64,000 bases of DNA, from NCBI GenBank assembly GCA_900548895.1, contig URLZ01000001.1:1-64000 (forward strand), in the 5' to 3' direction. The translations under genes and the position numbers were made by a program. Shown here one piece after another: positions 31,542 through 40,545 of the stretch; positions within the stretch are counted from its first letter, which is position 1, and each line of letters opens with the position of its first letter. The notes beneath the pieces are model-generated. The model saw only the letters and a list, made by a program, of their open reading frames with translations. It did not search any database and had not been told where the DNA came from. Source of the stretch: an uncultured Akkermansia sp. Its GTDB lineage: Bacteria > Verrucomicrobiota > Verrucomicrobiia > Verrucomicrobiales > Akkermansiaceae.

Positions 31542-32540
31542 ATGTTGCATCTGCCCATTCGTCCCCGCCGCAACCGCAAGTCGGCCGTTGTGCGTGATCT
31601 GATTGCTGAAAGCTCGCTGAGCGCCTCCCACCTCATCTACCCCATGTTCGTGCAGGAGGGAGATGAAAACACCCCCATCGAATCACTGCCCGGCTGCAAG
31701 CGCTGGAGCATCGAGGGCATCGTCGGCGAGTGCGCGCGACTGTATGCGCTGGGCATCCGCTGCGTGGACCTCTTCGCCGTCGTCCCCGAAGAGAAAAAGG
31801 ACGCGGAAGGCTCCGAGGCATGGAACCCCGAGGGCGTTGTTCCCCGGGCCATCAGGGCCATCAAGGCCGGCGTGCCCTCCATGTGCGTGATGACGGACGT
31901 AGCCCTCGACCCCTTCAACACCTACGGGCAGGACGGCATCGTGCGTGAGTACCCCAACGGCAGCTATGAGATTCTCAACGACAAGACGGTGGACGCCCTC
32001 TGCCGCCAAGTGCTCTGCCACGCCCGCGCCGGCGCCGATATCATTTCGCCCAGCGACATGATGGACGGCCGCATCGCCGCCATGCGCAGCGCTCTCGATG
32101 CCGAGGGCTTTACGCGCGTCAGCCTCCTGAGCTACACCGCCAAATACGCCTCATCCCTGTATGGCCCCTTCCGCGGCGCGCTGGGCAGCGCCCCGAAGTT
32201 CGGCGACAAAAAGACCTACCAGATGGATCCCGCGAACCGCCGCGAAGCGATGCGCGAGGCCGAGCTGGATATCGCCGAGGGTGCCGACATGCTGATGGTC
32301 AAACCGGCCACGCTCTACCTCGACGTCATCTCGGATCTCCACCTCAACACCCACCTGCCCATCGCAGCCTACCACGTCAGCGGCGAGTACCTCATGCTCA
32401 AGGCCGCCGCGGCCTCAGGCTGGCTCGATGAAAAGGCCGCCACGCTCGAGACCCTCCTCTCCATCCGCCGCGCCGGTGCCGATATGATCCTCACCTACGC
32501 CGCGCCGGATGTCGCCGCTTGGCTGGCTGAGGAGTCCTGA
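31542..32540 (+). CDS. hemB: Delta-aminolevulinic acid dehydratase (porphobilinogen synthase)
   Basis: 332 aa, the normal family length. It condenses two 5-aminolevulinate molecules to porphobilinogen, the second committed step of haem and other tetrapyrroles, in the cytoplasm. Visible landmarks are IYPMFVQEG, the metal/lid region DVALDPFNTYGQDG, DIISPSDMMDGR, and both Schiff-base lysines (SYTAKYAS near 201 and MLMVKPA near 252). The lid region has Asp and Thr in place of the three cysteines of zinc-type enzymes, so it should be a magnesium-dependent form. The start at ATG 31542 is supported by the promoter; an upstream in-frame ATG (31473) lies within the divergent control region. No other haem gene is in view. 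Confidence 0.96.
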   Translation: MLHLPIRPRRNRKSAVVRDLIAESSLSASHLIYPMFVQEGDENTPIESLPGCKRWSIEGIVGECARLYALGIRCVDLFAVVPEEKKDAEGSEAWNPEGVVPRAIRAIKAGVPSMCVMTDVALDPFNTYGQDGIVREYPNGSYEILNDKTVDALCRQVLCHARAGADIISPSDMMDGRIAAMRSALDAEGFTRVSLLSYTAKYASSLYGPFRGALGSAPKFGDKKTYQMDPANRREAMREAELDIAEGADMLMVKPATLYLDVISDLHLNTHLPIAAYHVSGEYLMLKAAAASGWLDEKAATLETLLSIRRAGADMILTYAAPDVAAWLAEES

Positions 32541-32886
32541 GCCGCAAGTGCGAGATAGCGAGCACGGAGCCGGCTCCCGTGCGCTGAGGCTACGCTTTCC
32601 GCCGAAGCCTCGCGTTGAGAGCCTGCCGGGACGCCGAGCCCGACGCCGCAATTCGTGTCTGACGCTCCCACCCGGCGCTCCTCGTGGGTCTTACCCCCCC
32701 CCTACGCTCTGCGGTGAGATGGCGCGCGCTCCGAGCGCACATCCGCCGGGCTCTGCTCACAGGGCAGGTCGCCCCCCCCCTCTCGCCCGCGTTCCGGAGC
32801 CACCATCGCGCGAGTTCGGCCCCGCGAGGCGCAGACGGCGGCCCGACTGCCCAACGAACACCCAACCATCCCCCCACCTGCTACCC
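32541..32886. other. Intergenic region with two C9 tracts
   Basis: 346 bp without a supported gene. It holds two nine-base C homopolymers (32694-32702 and 32772-32780) upstream of the EEP nuclease gene. An open frame crosses it in frame with that gene but lacks conserved sequence. Confidence 0.5.
32694..32780. repeat. Two poly-C (C9) tracts
   Basis: Homopolymers of nine C at 32694-32702 and 32772-32780, 69 bp apart. They are prone to slippage and could change promoter spacing or leader length for the gene at 32887. Confidence 0.6.
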
Positions 32887-33993
32887 ATGCCCCGATATCG
32901 AAGCCCCATCCCCGGCATGTCCACCGCTTCGCTGGTGCGACGCCTCCTCAGCCTCTTGCTCGGCGGCAGTCGCCGCCGCAAGCGGGGCGATTCCCTGCTG
33001 GGCCTGCTCGTCCTTGTCATCCTGCTGCTGCTCGTCGGTCTCTACAAAGGGGAGAGCACCGAATCGGCCGTTGAGCCCGTTCACATCGGCGACGCCCCGC
33101 AGGAGCAGCTCGCCGCGCCCGAGGAGCTGCGCACCGAAGCCCGCAGCACCGACGCGCGGGACCCCGCAGCCCAACAGACCTTCGTCTTCCTCATGCACAA
33201 CGTCGAGAACTACTTCGTCGACGATGCCGAGGGGCGCTCCAAATACCGCCTGAAAATGAAGCCCGTGGCCGAGCGCGAAGCCGTGGCCGACGTCATCGCC
33301 TCCGCCAAGCCCGCCATCGTCGGCCTCGTCGAAATCGGCGGTCCCCGCGCGCTGCAGGACCTGCGCGAGCGCTTGCGCCGCCGCGGGCTTGAATACCCCT
33401 ACTTCGTCGTCCTCACCCGCAACGGTGAAGACCGCGCCCTCGGCCTCCTCTCTCAGCTCCCCATTGTCAGCAACGACTCCAAGGCCAACTACGGCCTCTA
33501 CGGGCAGCAGCGGCGCAAAATGTTGCGCGGCATCCTCGACGTCACCGTCCAGGCCAAGGACGGACGCCGCTTCCGCATTTTCGGGGCTCACCTCAAGTCC
33601 CGCGTCTCCTCTGACCCGGCGGCCGCCGCCAGCCTGCGCAAGCGCGAGGCGCAAACCCTCGCCCTCTACATCAACGCCGTCACCAAGCGCCAGCCGAACA
33701 TGCCCGTGCTCGTCTTCGGCGACTGGAACGACGGACCCAAGGACGAGTCCATCCAAGTGCTGATGAAGACCGGCGGCAACCGCGGGCTCCGCCGCCTCAG
33801 CCCCGAGGACTCGGACGGCGGCACATGGACGCTCTACTACAAGGCCGGCAGCGAGTACCGCACCTTCGATCAGATCTTCGTCAACAGCGTCCTACAGCGC
33901 CGCATGGGCAGCAAGAGCCGCTCCGGCATCGTCGACATCCGCAACGCTTCGCGAGCCAGCGATCACCGCGCCGTCTGGTGCGAGCTGCGCTGA
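32887..33993 (+). CDS. Membrane-anchored endonuclease/exonuclease/phosphatase-family protein
   Basis: About 368 aa from ATG 32887; ATG 32917 is an alternative. A basic stretch (GGSRRRKRGD) precedes one membrane helix (about residues 40-55, LLGLLVLVILLLLVGLY), so the enzyme domain is probably periplasmic. An acidic linker follows. From about residue 95 the EEP fold is clear: FLMHNVENYF (metal Asn), IVGLVEIGG (catalytic Glu), FGAHLKSR, FGDWNDGP and terminal ASDHRAVW. Family members hydrolyse phosphodiesters in nucleic acids, inositol phosphates or sphingomyelin. A secreted nuclease is plausible but the substrate is not determined. All core residues are present. The leader before the start is C-rich. 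Confidence 0.85.
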   Translation: MPRYRSPIPGMSTASLVRRLLSLLLGGSRRRKRGDSLLGLLVLVILLLLVGLYKGESTESAVEPVHIGDAPQEQLAAPEELRTEARSTDARDPAAQQTFVFLMHNVENYFVDDAEGRSKYRLKMKPVAEREAVADVIASAKPAIVGLVEIGGPRALQDLRERLRRRGLEYPYFVVLTRNGEDRALGLLSQLPIVSNDSKANYGLYGQQRRKMLRGILDVTVQAKDGRRFRIFGAHLKSRVSSDPAAAASLRKREAQTLALYINAVTKRQPNMPVLVFGDWNDGPKDESIQVLMKTGGNRGLRRLSPEDSDGGTWTLYYKAGSEYRTFDQIFVNSVLQRRMGSKSRSGIVDIRNASRASDHRAVWCELR

Positions 33994-34447
33994 GCCCCAC
34001 GGGTGTGGGGCTGCTCAGAGCTCTGCTCGGGCGGCGATGAAGGCTGTATCAGCCGGAAGGGGGAGGTTTTGCCTGAAATGTTATCTGGACATTACCAGAG
34101 CATCTCTCGGAGAACGCCTCCATCTTGGCTCACGCCGGCCCCCGGCTCATGTAGGAGCCCGGATGACCTCCGAAAGCGGAGATCATCCGGCACCTCCCCC
34201 CTCCCCAATTCGGAGACCCGCGGGCTCTGAGGGCTTGGCGGAAGCCCTGAGCCGAAGCGATTGTCCGCGGGGAGGGATGCGAGAGCTCGGTGCCGAGGAG
34301 TGCATGAGCACCCACCCGAAGCGACGTGCGCGAGCGCTCTTCCGCAGACTCAATGGGGCAGGACGGGAGGCAAGGTGATGGCAAGGAGCCCCGAGCGAAC
34401 GCGGCTCAGGAGTGCGCTCCGTCGTGATGTGAGGATGATGTGAGGGC
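33994..34447. other. Gap between convergent genes with a strong hairpin
   Basis: 454 bp, no supported gene. It contains the hairpin at 34159-34190. The remainder is GC-rich and shows no motif. Confidence 0.45.
34159..34190. terminator. Strong intergenic hairpin between convergent genes
   Basis: Arms 34159-34172 and 34177-34190 pair with one C/A mismatch (8 bp plus 5 bp) around an AAAG loop. There is no T-run. Its position between two converging genes suggests a shared end structure. Confidence 0.5.
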
Positions 34448-36835
34448 TCAGTCGGACGGATGCATGCGGCGAATCTGCTTGGCCCAGTTGCGCAGGCGCG
34501 TGGCATAGCGGGCGGCCTTCTCGCTCGTCTCAGCAGAGGAAACCCGATCCGCCACGCGCTCCGCCACCTCGGCAGCGCGCTCGTAGTCTTCCTCCTCCAG
34601 CCAAGCCGTCACCTCGCCGGCGCCGGCCGCGTAAAGGACGTAGGGGCCGGAAGCGAGGTGGTGGCGCTCTGCGAGAGGATCGGCATCCAGAATCGCCTCA
34701 AAATCTTCAATTGCCTGCGGCGTGTACCCGTAGCGCAGGCAGAGCGCGGCGTGGTGCAGGCGCAGGCGGAAGAGCCAGCGCACCGGGAGCCGGCGATCAC
34801 CCAAGGCATCCTCCAGCGCACGGATAGCGCAAAGCCCCGCATCAGGGCTCTGCTCCAGAGCCCAAGCGTCGGCCAAGCTGCTGCACAGCCGCGCGCGATC
34901 CAGCGCATCGGGCGGATGCTGCTGATCGCCCAGCTCCTTCTCGAGCAGCCTCCGCGCCTCCTCAGCCTTGCCCGTCAGCGTCAGCAAATGCGCCTTGAGA
35001 GCCAGAGCTTCGCGGCGATAGCGCGAGGAAATCTGCTCACAGCGGTTCAGATACGCGAGCGCCATCCGGCGTGCGGGCGACGTCCCGAAGCGGTCATAGG
35101 CCTGAGCCAGCGCCAGATAGGCGCGCGCGCGAAGCTCCGGCACCTTCGTCTCACGCAAAAACGCGCCGAGCTCGGACACCGCCTCCGCCTCGCGTCCCGC
35201 CTCACATAGCAGAGCCGCATGAGCAAGACGCAGCTCCGCCGCCACGCGCTCCGTTCCCGGGCGGTGCATCAGCGCCTCAAACTCCGGGAGAATCCGTCGA
35301 GCCGTCGACGCCTCGTCTTCATCCTTCTCTCGGCCCTCGGCGCGTGTCAGCTCCTCCGTAAACGCCGCGTAACGCAGCAGCTGATCGGCGCGCCAGCGAC
35401 GCAGATCGGCCCGCGAAAACTCGCTGATCAAGGCGGCCGCATGCTCCCGCTGAGAGCTCAGCAGCATGGCCGCGAGATCCATCATCGCATCCGTCCTCTC
35501 CGCCTCACCCAGAGGCAACTGAAGCTCAACCTCCAGCATGCGACGGGCCGCTTCCGGACTTTTCTGAGCCAGATACAGAGCCCCCGTCGACAGCATGGCC
35601 GCGCGTGTTTCCGTCGAGAGCCCCGGCATGCCGAACAGACGGCGCGCGGTCTGCTCATCCTCGAGTTGCAGCGCACAATACAGCGCATTCACCAGCGAAA
35701 GCCGCCTCAGCTCCTCCGGAGCCTGCTCCGCCGCCTTCAGATACAAGGGCAGGGCCTCCTGCGGATGGGAGCCCCTCGCACCCGCAGCAAAGAACAGGCG
35801 GTAGGGATCATCCTCCTTCAGCGACTGAAGATAGGGCTCCGCCTGCGCATCCTGGCCCGCGGCCAACAGACGACGCGTCTGCTCCAGCAAAATGCGCCGC
35901 GTCGCCGGCTCGTGAGGGAAAAAACTCTGCGCCGTATTCACCAGAGCCAGAGCCCGCGCATCATCCGGCGTCAGGTTGTAAATCGCCTGAAGCTCTTGAA
36001 GCGCGAGGCAGCTGCGGTGGGCGCGCGGCGTATCGGTGGCCCACTCCACCAGCTTGCTCGAGGCATAATCACTCGTCGCAAACGCATGGCGGCGATGCAG
36101 GCGGCGGAACGCCTCCTCCAGCAGCGGCGAATCCGGATTCGCCGAAATGAATTGCAGCAAAGTCTCCTCCGCCTTGTCCGCAGCGGACACGCGCTCAGAC
36201 GCCTCGCCGCGCTCCGCCTCACCGTAGTACACCTCAGCCATCGCCAGACGCACGCGATGCCGCTGTGCCGTGCTGAGCCCGGGCTGAGCCTCCAGCATGC
36301 GGCAGAGAGCGAGAGCCTCATCAAAATGGCCGACGCGGGCCAAGCGATACACCTCAAGCAAGCGGCGCTCCGGAGCCGACTCGACCCCTTCGGGCCAAGC
36401 CCTCTCCAGCAGCTCCGCCACCTCGGATTCGGGACCCAACCCATTGAGTAAATCATGCTCCGCCAGCAGAGCCGCAGCCAAGCGAGCCACCTCCGCATCC
36501 TTGCTGGCCGTCAGGGGCATGAGGCAAGACTCCACATCGACCTTCGGGCACTCCCTCGCGCAGAACATCAGCGCCTTGGCCGCGTAGGGGAAGAGAGCAT
36601 CCCCCTCCGGCACTTGGCGCAGCCACGATACCGCCTCACTGTAGCGTCGCAGCTCCAGCAGCGCCCGACCGCGCCAGAACGCGGCGGCCGGCGAATCCGG
36701 CGCCTTCTCCAAAGCCTCGAGAGCCTGCTCCGGGTGATGCGCGCGCAGCGCGCGCTGCGCCTCAGCCATCCCCTCCGCCCGGCAGAGGGGCAGGGCAGCC
36801 AGCAGCAGAACAAGAGCTGAGGAAACGCGCGTCAT
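34448..36835 (-). CDS. Periplasmic TPR-repeat protein
   Basis: 795 aa. The start at ATG 36835 makes a TGATG overlap with the stop of the upstream gene; GTG 36838 is an alternative. Residues 1-19 are a signal peptide (LPLCRAEG). Almost the whole protein is helical repeats of TPR type, for example AFWRGRALLELRRYSEAVSW and YLALAQAYDRFGTSPA, with Ala at the usual small-residue positions. No catalytic motif was seen. It is the last gene of a coupled operon with a LytM-type peptidase and a lipoprotein, which suggests a scaffold for envelope or peptidoglycan work. YbgF- or BamD-type roles are possible analogies but not supported by specific motifs. Confidence 0.85.
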   Translation of the reverse strand: MTRVSSALVLLLAALPLCRAEGMAEAQRALRAHHPEQALEALEKAPDSPAAAFWRGRALLELRRYSEAVSWLRQVPEGDALFPYAAKALMFCARECPKVDVESCLMPLTASKDAEVARLAAALLAEHDLLNGLGPESEVAELLERAWPEGVESAPERRLLEVYRLARVGHFDEALALCRMLEAQPGLSTAQRHRVRLAMAEVYYGEAERGEASERVSAADKAEETLLQFISANPDSPLLEEAFRRLHRRHAFATSDYASSKLVEWATDTPRAHRSCLALQELQAIYNLTPDDARALALVNTAQSFFPHEPATRRILLEQTRRLLAAGQDAQAEPYLQSLKEDDPYRLFFAAGARGSHPQEALPLYLKAAEQAPEELRRLSLVNALYCALQLEDEQTARRLFGMPGLSTETRAAMLSTGALYLAQKSPEAARRMLEVELQLPLGEAERTDAMMDLAAMLLSSQREHAAALISEFSRADLRRWRADQLLRYAAFTEELTRAEGREKDEDEASTARRILPEFEALMHRPGTERVAAELRLAHAALLCEAGREAEAVSELGAFLRETKVPELRARAYLALAQAYDRFGTSPARRMALAYLNRCEQISSRYRREALALKAHLLTLTGKAEEARRLLEKELGDQQHPPDALDRARLCSSLADAWALEQSPDAGLCAIRALEDALGDRRLPVRWLFRLRLHHAALCLRYGYTPQAIEDFEAILDADPLAERHHLASGPYVLYAAGAGEVTAWLEEEDYERAAEVAERVADRVSSAETSEKAARYATRLRNWAKQIRRMHPSD

Positions 36836-37956
36836 CACTCCTCATTCGGTTCCGTGTCAGCCTCCTCCACATCCCCGGACGGCGGGGGCACATCCGCGGG
36901 AGAGTGCAGGTAGGTGTTCAGATAGCGCAGGCCGGAAACCGTCAGCGCCGGGTTCTTGCTGCTGTTGCGCACGCGGTTGACCGTGCAATTCTGCTGCCAA
37001 GTCGGCATCGGCTTGCAGGAAATCACCTTGGGGCGTGAAACCTTCTCCTGCGCGGGCCAGGCGCCGATCGGCACCCCCTCAGCCGTGAACGCCAGATCAA
37101 TCGACGGAGGGCAGGGGTTCCAACTCCCCTTGTAGAGGAAGGGATAGCGCACCAGCAAATCAATCGGCCCCTTGCAGGGCACGCGCACTCGGTAGTGCTC
37201 CGGCAGAGACGACACGTAGCGGGAGAAGGAAAACGGCTCCCCGTTGCGGCAGGCCATCAGCAAGTCGGCAGCATTCACGCCGACCAGATTGAGACCGTTG
37301 TATATCCCGTGTTTGTTGGACTTCGGCGCAAAGCGATCGTAGTTCTCATTGATCAGCATGCACACCTCCAAGTGGCAGTGTGAGCGCACCCGGTTAATCC
37401 CCGCGCCGCTGTGGCCAAGAAGGCCCAACACGTTGCCCGTGCCCACCACCTGGCCCTCCTTCGCATCCACGCGCGCCAGATGGGCGTAGAGCGAATAAAT
37501 CGTCCCCTCCGGCACCTCGTGAGCCACCACCACGTAGCGGCCGTAATTGCTCAGCCCGGGGCGAGCGCAGGCATACACCACGCGGCCGGGAGCAATCGGG
37601 CGCACCTCATCCAGAGGCTCCCCCGCCGCATCGCGGCGCATCGGCTTGATATCGATCCCCTCGTGAAAGCGAGAAAACATCACCTTCTGATCCGACGCGC
37701 GGAAAGGATTGCGCACCATGCCGTACGAACCCGCCTCCCAAGGCTGCGAATGCACATCCTCAAAGGTGCGGTCGCAGTACATGTAAAACCCCTCCATGTC
37801 GCCGCGGAAGAGCGCATCATTCTCCGTCGGTAGGCGATACACGAGATCCGTGCGCTCCTCCTCGGCATGCAGCGTCGACGAGAGCGCCGTCAGCAACGAC
37901 AGAGACGCCGCGAGCAGGCGCGAAGCCCTGGCTGAAACAAAGCGCATGGCCATCAT
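36835..37956 (-). CDS. M23 (LytM)-family metallopeptidase, secreted
   Basis: 373 aa with a signal peptide (about residues 1-31, ending LHA). The M23 domain, about residues 75-215, shows the zinc ligands of the family: FHEGIDIKP (HxxxD) and SHCHLEVCM (HxH). An upstream catalytic His lies in SLYAHLARV and the conserved GxxG turn in LLGHSGAG. LytM enzymes cut peptide cross-bridges of peptidoglycan, or activate amidases when ligands are lost; here the ligands look complete. A C-terminal extension of about 130 residues is unrecognised and ends acidic. Its ATG overlaps the stop of the lipoprotein gene (TGATG), and its own stop overlaps the TPR start, so all three are translationally coupled. Two further in-frame ATGs lie within the first nine bases. 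Confidence 0.9.
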   Translation of the reverse strand: MMAMRFVSARASRLLAASLSLLTALSSTLHAEEERTDLVYRLPTENDALFRGDMEGFYMYCDRTFEDVHSQPWEAGSYGMVRNPFRASDQKVMFSRFHEGIDIKPMRRDAAGEPLDEVRPIAPGRVVYACARPGLSNYGRYVVVAHEVPEGTIYSLYAHLARVDAKEGQVVGTGNVLGLLGHSGAGINRVRSHCHLEVCMLINENYDRFAPKSNKHGIYNGLNLVGVNAADLLMACRNGEPFSFSRYVSSLPEHYRVRVPCKGPIDLLVRYPFLYKGSWNPCPPSIDLAFTAEGVPIGAWPAQEKVSRPKVISCKPMPTWQQNCTVNRVRNSSKNPALTVSGLRYLNTYLHSPADVPPPSGDVEEADTEPNEE

Positions 37957-38513
37957 CAGAAGATCTGAGGAATCGGGCGGCCCGAGGCATCGCGCTGCTG
38001 CTTGAAGTTCGAGGGCACCTTGGGAACCGGGCGCGGGTTGTCATCCTTGTAGCGCTTCTCCTCAATCTCCGGATTCACCGGCTCCACCTTGCGGGAAATC
38101 ATCTTGAGGTCATACCCGTTCAGCCCGCCCCAGATCGTCAGCTTGCCGTTATTTTTCGGCCCATCGATGAGAATCGGCGTAAAGGCCATATTGTTCACCA
38201 CCGGCAGCAGATAATGCCCCTGATTGTTCAGCGTCGCCGTGTAGAGGCGGTTGCGGTACTCCGGCTTCAGATACAGCGTCACGCCGTACGAACCGTCCTC
38301 CTCCATGAACGAACTGAACTTCGCAAAGTGCGACAAATTGAACAGCGGCTGGCGAACGTAGTAGCGATTGCGGTAGGCAATCGTAAAGCTCGCACCCGCC
38401 TCCGAACCATCCGCCTGCTCGTACCAAAACACGGGATAGGTCTGTTGTTGCTGGCAGGAGGACAGCAGAGGCATGAGCGCCAGCGGCGCCAGAAGGAGAG
38501 AAAACTTATTCAT
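37956..38513 (-). CDS. Lipoprotein, first gene of the M23 operon
   Basis: 185 aa with a lipoprotein signal peptide (lipobox LLSSC near residue 20) followed by a Gln run. The body has beta-strand character (FTIAYRNRYYVRQPL, YGVTLYLKPEYRNRLY) and a basic, Pro-rich tail. The family is not recognised. The Tyr/Arg-rich strands and Lol-type lipidation suggest an envelope component. The stop codon shares a base with the start of the M23 gene, so both are made together. A TACAAT -10 lies at 38544-38539. Confidence 0.75.
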   Translation of the reverse strand: MNKFSLLLAPLALMPLLSSCQQQQTYPVFWYEQADGSEAGASFTIAYRNRYYVRQPLFNLSHFAKFSSFMEEDGSYGVTLYLKPEYRNRLYTATLNNQGHYLLPVVNNMAFTPILIDGPKNNGKLTIWGGLNGYDLKMISRKVEPVNPEIEEKRYKDDNPRPVPKVPSNFKQQRDASGRPIPQIF

Positions 38514-38538
38514 ATGCAGCTACGACTCGTTGCACCGC

Positions 38539-38544
38539 ATTGTA
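38539..38544 (-). promoter_or_regulatory. Putative -10 box of the lipoprotein-M23-TPR operon
   Basis: TACAAT on the minus strand predicts a leader of about 18 nt. No convincing -35 was found at 16-18 nt. Confidence 0.4.
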
Positions 38545-38725
38545 GCGAAAAATCCGCCCTAACGCGAGCCAAAAATGCCCGCATGACATGCTGAACAGCG
38601 AAAGCCCACCTGAGCATCCGCTCGGGCGCAGCAGGCCTCGGCCCCGCTTCCTTCGCCTCGCTAAACACGGATGTAACAATACCATACAGACGCATTTTAT
38701 GCTCGCCATGAGCCGACGCGTGTAC

Positions 38726-38731
38726 TATAAT
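38726..38731 (+). promoter_or_regulatory. -10 box of ilvD
   Basis: TATAAT ends 10 nt before ATG 38742. An in-frame ATG at 38730 lies inside this box, which argues against it as the start. The -35 position (TCGCCA, 38703-38708, 17 nt) is imperfect. Confidence 0.6.
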
Positions 38732-38741
38732 GGCTTCCGCT

Positions 38742-40409
38742 ATGTTATCAGATCGTACCAAAGCCGGTATCGAACGCGCGCCCCATCGCAGCCTGATGCG
38801 CGCCACGGGCATGACGGATGAAGACATAAAAAAACCGTTCATCGCCATCTGCAACTCCTTCAACGAAGTCATTCCCGGGCACGTCCACCTCAACAAGGTA
38901 GCAGCCCTCATCAAAGAGGAAGTCCGCAAAGCCGGCGGCACCCCCATCGAGTTCAACGTCATCGGCGTCTGCGACGGCATCGCCATGGCGCACAAGGGCA
39001 TGAAATACTCTCTGGCCAGCCGCGAGCTCATCGCCGACAGCGTCGAAACCATGCTCACCGCCCACGCCTTCGACGCCTGCATCTGCATCCCCAACTGTGA
39101 CAAAATCGTCCCCGGCATGGTCATGGGCGCCCTGCGCTGCAACATCCCCACCATCTTCTGCTCGGGCGGCCCCATGGCCGCCGGCCGCAGCCGCACCGGC
39201 GAAGTGCTCGACCTCAACAGCGTCTTTGAAGCCGTCGCCGCCTGCACCGCCGGCAAAATCAGCGAGGAAGAGCTGCACGACGTCGAATGCCGCGCCTGCC
39301 CCGGCGCCGGCTCCTGCTCCGGCATGTTCACCGCCAATTCCATGAACTGCCTCTGCGAAGTCATCGGCCTCGCCCTCCCCGGCAACGGCACCCTGCTGGC
39401 CACCTCCGGAGAGCGCAAGGAACTCTGGCGCGCCGCCGCGCGCCGCGCCGTTGAAATGGCTCGACAAGGCGGCCCCCTGCCGCGCGACCTCGTCACGCAG
39501 GAGAGCATCGACAACGCCTTCACCTGCGACATGGCCATGGGCGGCTCCTCCAACACCGTGCTGCACACCCTCGCCTTCGCCAACGAAGCCGGCATCAACT
39601 ACGACCTGCGCCGCATCGACGCCATCTCCAAGCGCACCCCCAACATCTGCAAAGTTGCCCCCAGCTCCAAATACCACATGCAGGACGTCCTGCGCGCCGG
39701 CGGCGTCATGACCATCCTTGCGGAGATCAACCGCATCCCCGGCGCCCTGCACACCGAGTGCCCCACCGTCAGCGGCAAAACCCTCGGCGAGCAAATCGAC
39801 GGCCTGCGCAGCCTTGACACCGCCGTCATCCACCCGATCGAGAACGCCTACTCCCAGGACGGCGGCCTCGCTGTCCTCTTCGGCAACCTCGCCGAGCAGG
39901 GAGCCATCGTCAAGAAAGCCGGCGTGCTGCCCGAAATGATGGTGCACCGCGGCCCCGCCGTCATCTTCGAATGCCAGGAGGACGCCTGCGCCGGCATCCT
40001 CGCGGACAAAGTCAAGCCCGGCGACGTCGTCGTCATCCGCAACGAAGGCCCGAAGGGCGGCCCCGGCATGCAGGAAATGCTCGCCCCCACCAGCTACATC
40101 ATGGGCAAGGGCCTCGGCAACAGCGTCGCCCTCATCACCGACGGCCGCTTCTCCGGCGCCACCCACGGCGCCTGCATCGGCCACGTCTCGCCCGAAGCCG
40201 CCGAGGGCGGCCTCATCGGCCTGCTCAAGGACGGCGACATCATCAGCATCGACATACCCGCGCGCAGCATCAGCGTCGAGCTCAGCGATGAAGAAATCGC
40301 CGCCCGCCGCGCCGCATGGGCCCCCACCTTCCAGCCCATCGAAGGCCGCTGGCTCAAGCGCTACCGCAAGCTCGCCACCAACGCCAGCAACGGCGCCGTG
40401 CTCGAGTGA
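38742..40409 (+). CDS. ilvD: Dihydroxy-acid dehydratase
   Basis: 555 aa, normal length. It dehydrates 2,3-dihydroxy-isovalerate and 2,3-dihydroxy-3-methylvalerate to the 2-oxo acids in valine and isoleucine synthesis (and the pathway to leucine and pantothenate). The iron-sulphur cysteines are in [23 protein letters not shown] and [19 protein letters not shown]. Other landmarks are [21 protein letters not shown] and [12 protein letters not shown]. The start is ATG 38742, because the ATG four codons earlier is part of the -10 box. A hairpin follows at 40423-40455. No other branched-chain gene is in view, so it is a lone gene, divergent from the envelope operon. Confidence 0.96.
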   Translation: MLSDRTKAGIERAPHRSLMRATGMTDEDIKKPFIAICNSFNEVIPGHVHLNKVAALIKEEVRKAGGTPIEFNVIGVCDGIAMAHKGMKYSLASRELIADSVETMLTAHAFDACICIPNCDKIVPGMVMGALRCNIPTIFCSGGPMAAGRSRTGEVLDLNSVFEAVAACTAGKISEEELHDVECRACPGAGSCSGMFTANSMNCLCEVIGLALPGNGTLLATSGERKELWRAAARRAVEMARQGGPLPRDLVTQESIDNAFTCDMAMGGSSNTVLHTLAFANEAGINYDLRRIDAISKRTPNICKVAPSSKYHMQDVLRAGGVMTILAEINRIPGALHTECPTVSGKTLGEQIDGLRSLDTAVIHPIENAYSQDGGLAVLFGNLAEQGAIVKKAGVLPEMMVHRGPAVIFECQEDACAGILADKVKPGDVVVIRNEGPKGGPGMQEMLAPTSYIMGKGLGNSVALITDGRFSGATHGACIGHVSPEAAEGGLIGLLKDGDIISIDIPARSISVELSDEEIAARRAAWAPTFQPIEGRWLKRYRKLATNASNGAVLE

Positions 40410-40422
40410 GTACACCTTCAAG

Positions 40423-40458
40423 ACGCCGTGCCGGCCTGACCCGCCGGCGCGGCGTTTC
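40423..40458 (+). terminator. Terminator-like hairpin after ilvD
   Basis: ACGCCG-T-GCCGGC (40423-40435) pairs with GCCGGC-G-CGGCGT (40443-40455), including one G-T pair, around a 7-nt loop. It is followed by only a few T bases. Confidence 0.6.
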
Positions 40459-40545
40459 ACCGCGAGGCTTTCTCTTTGATCCCTCCGCGCCCTCAACCTT
40501 CCTCCTCCCTTCTCACCACCCCTCTCCGACCCATCTCCACCAACA

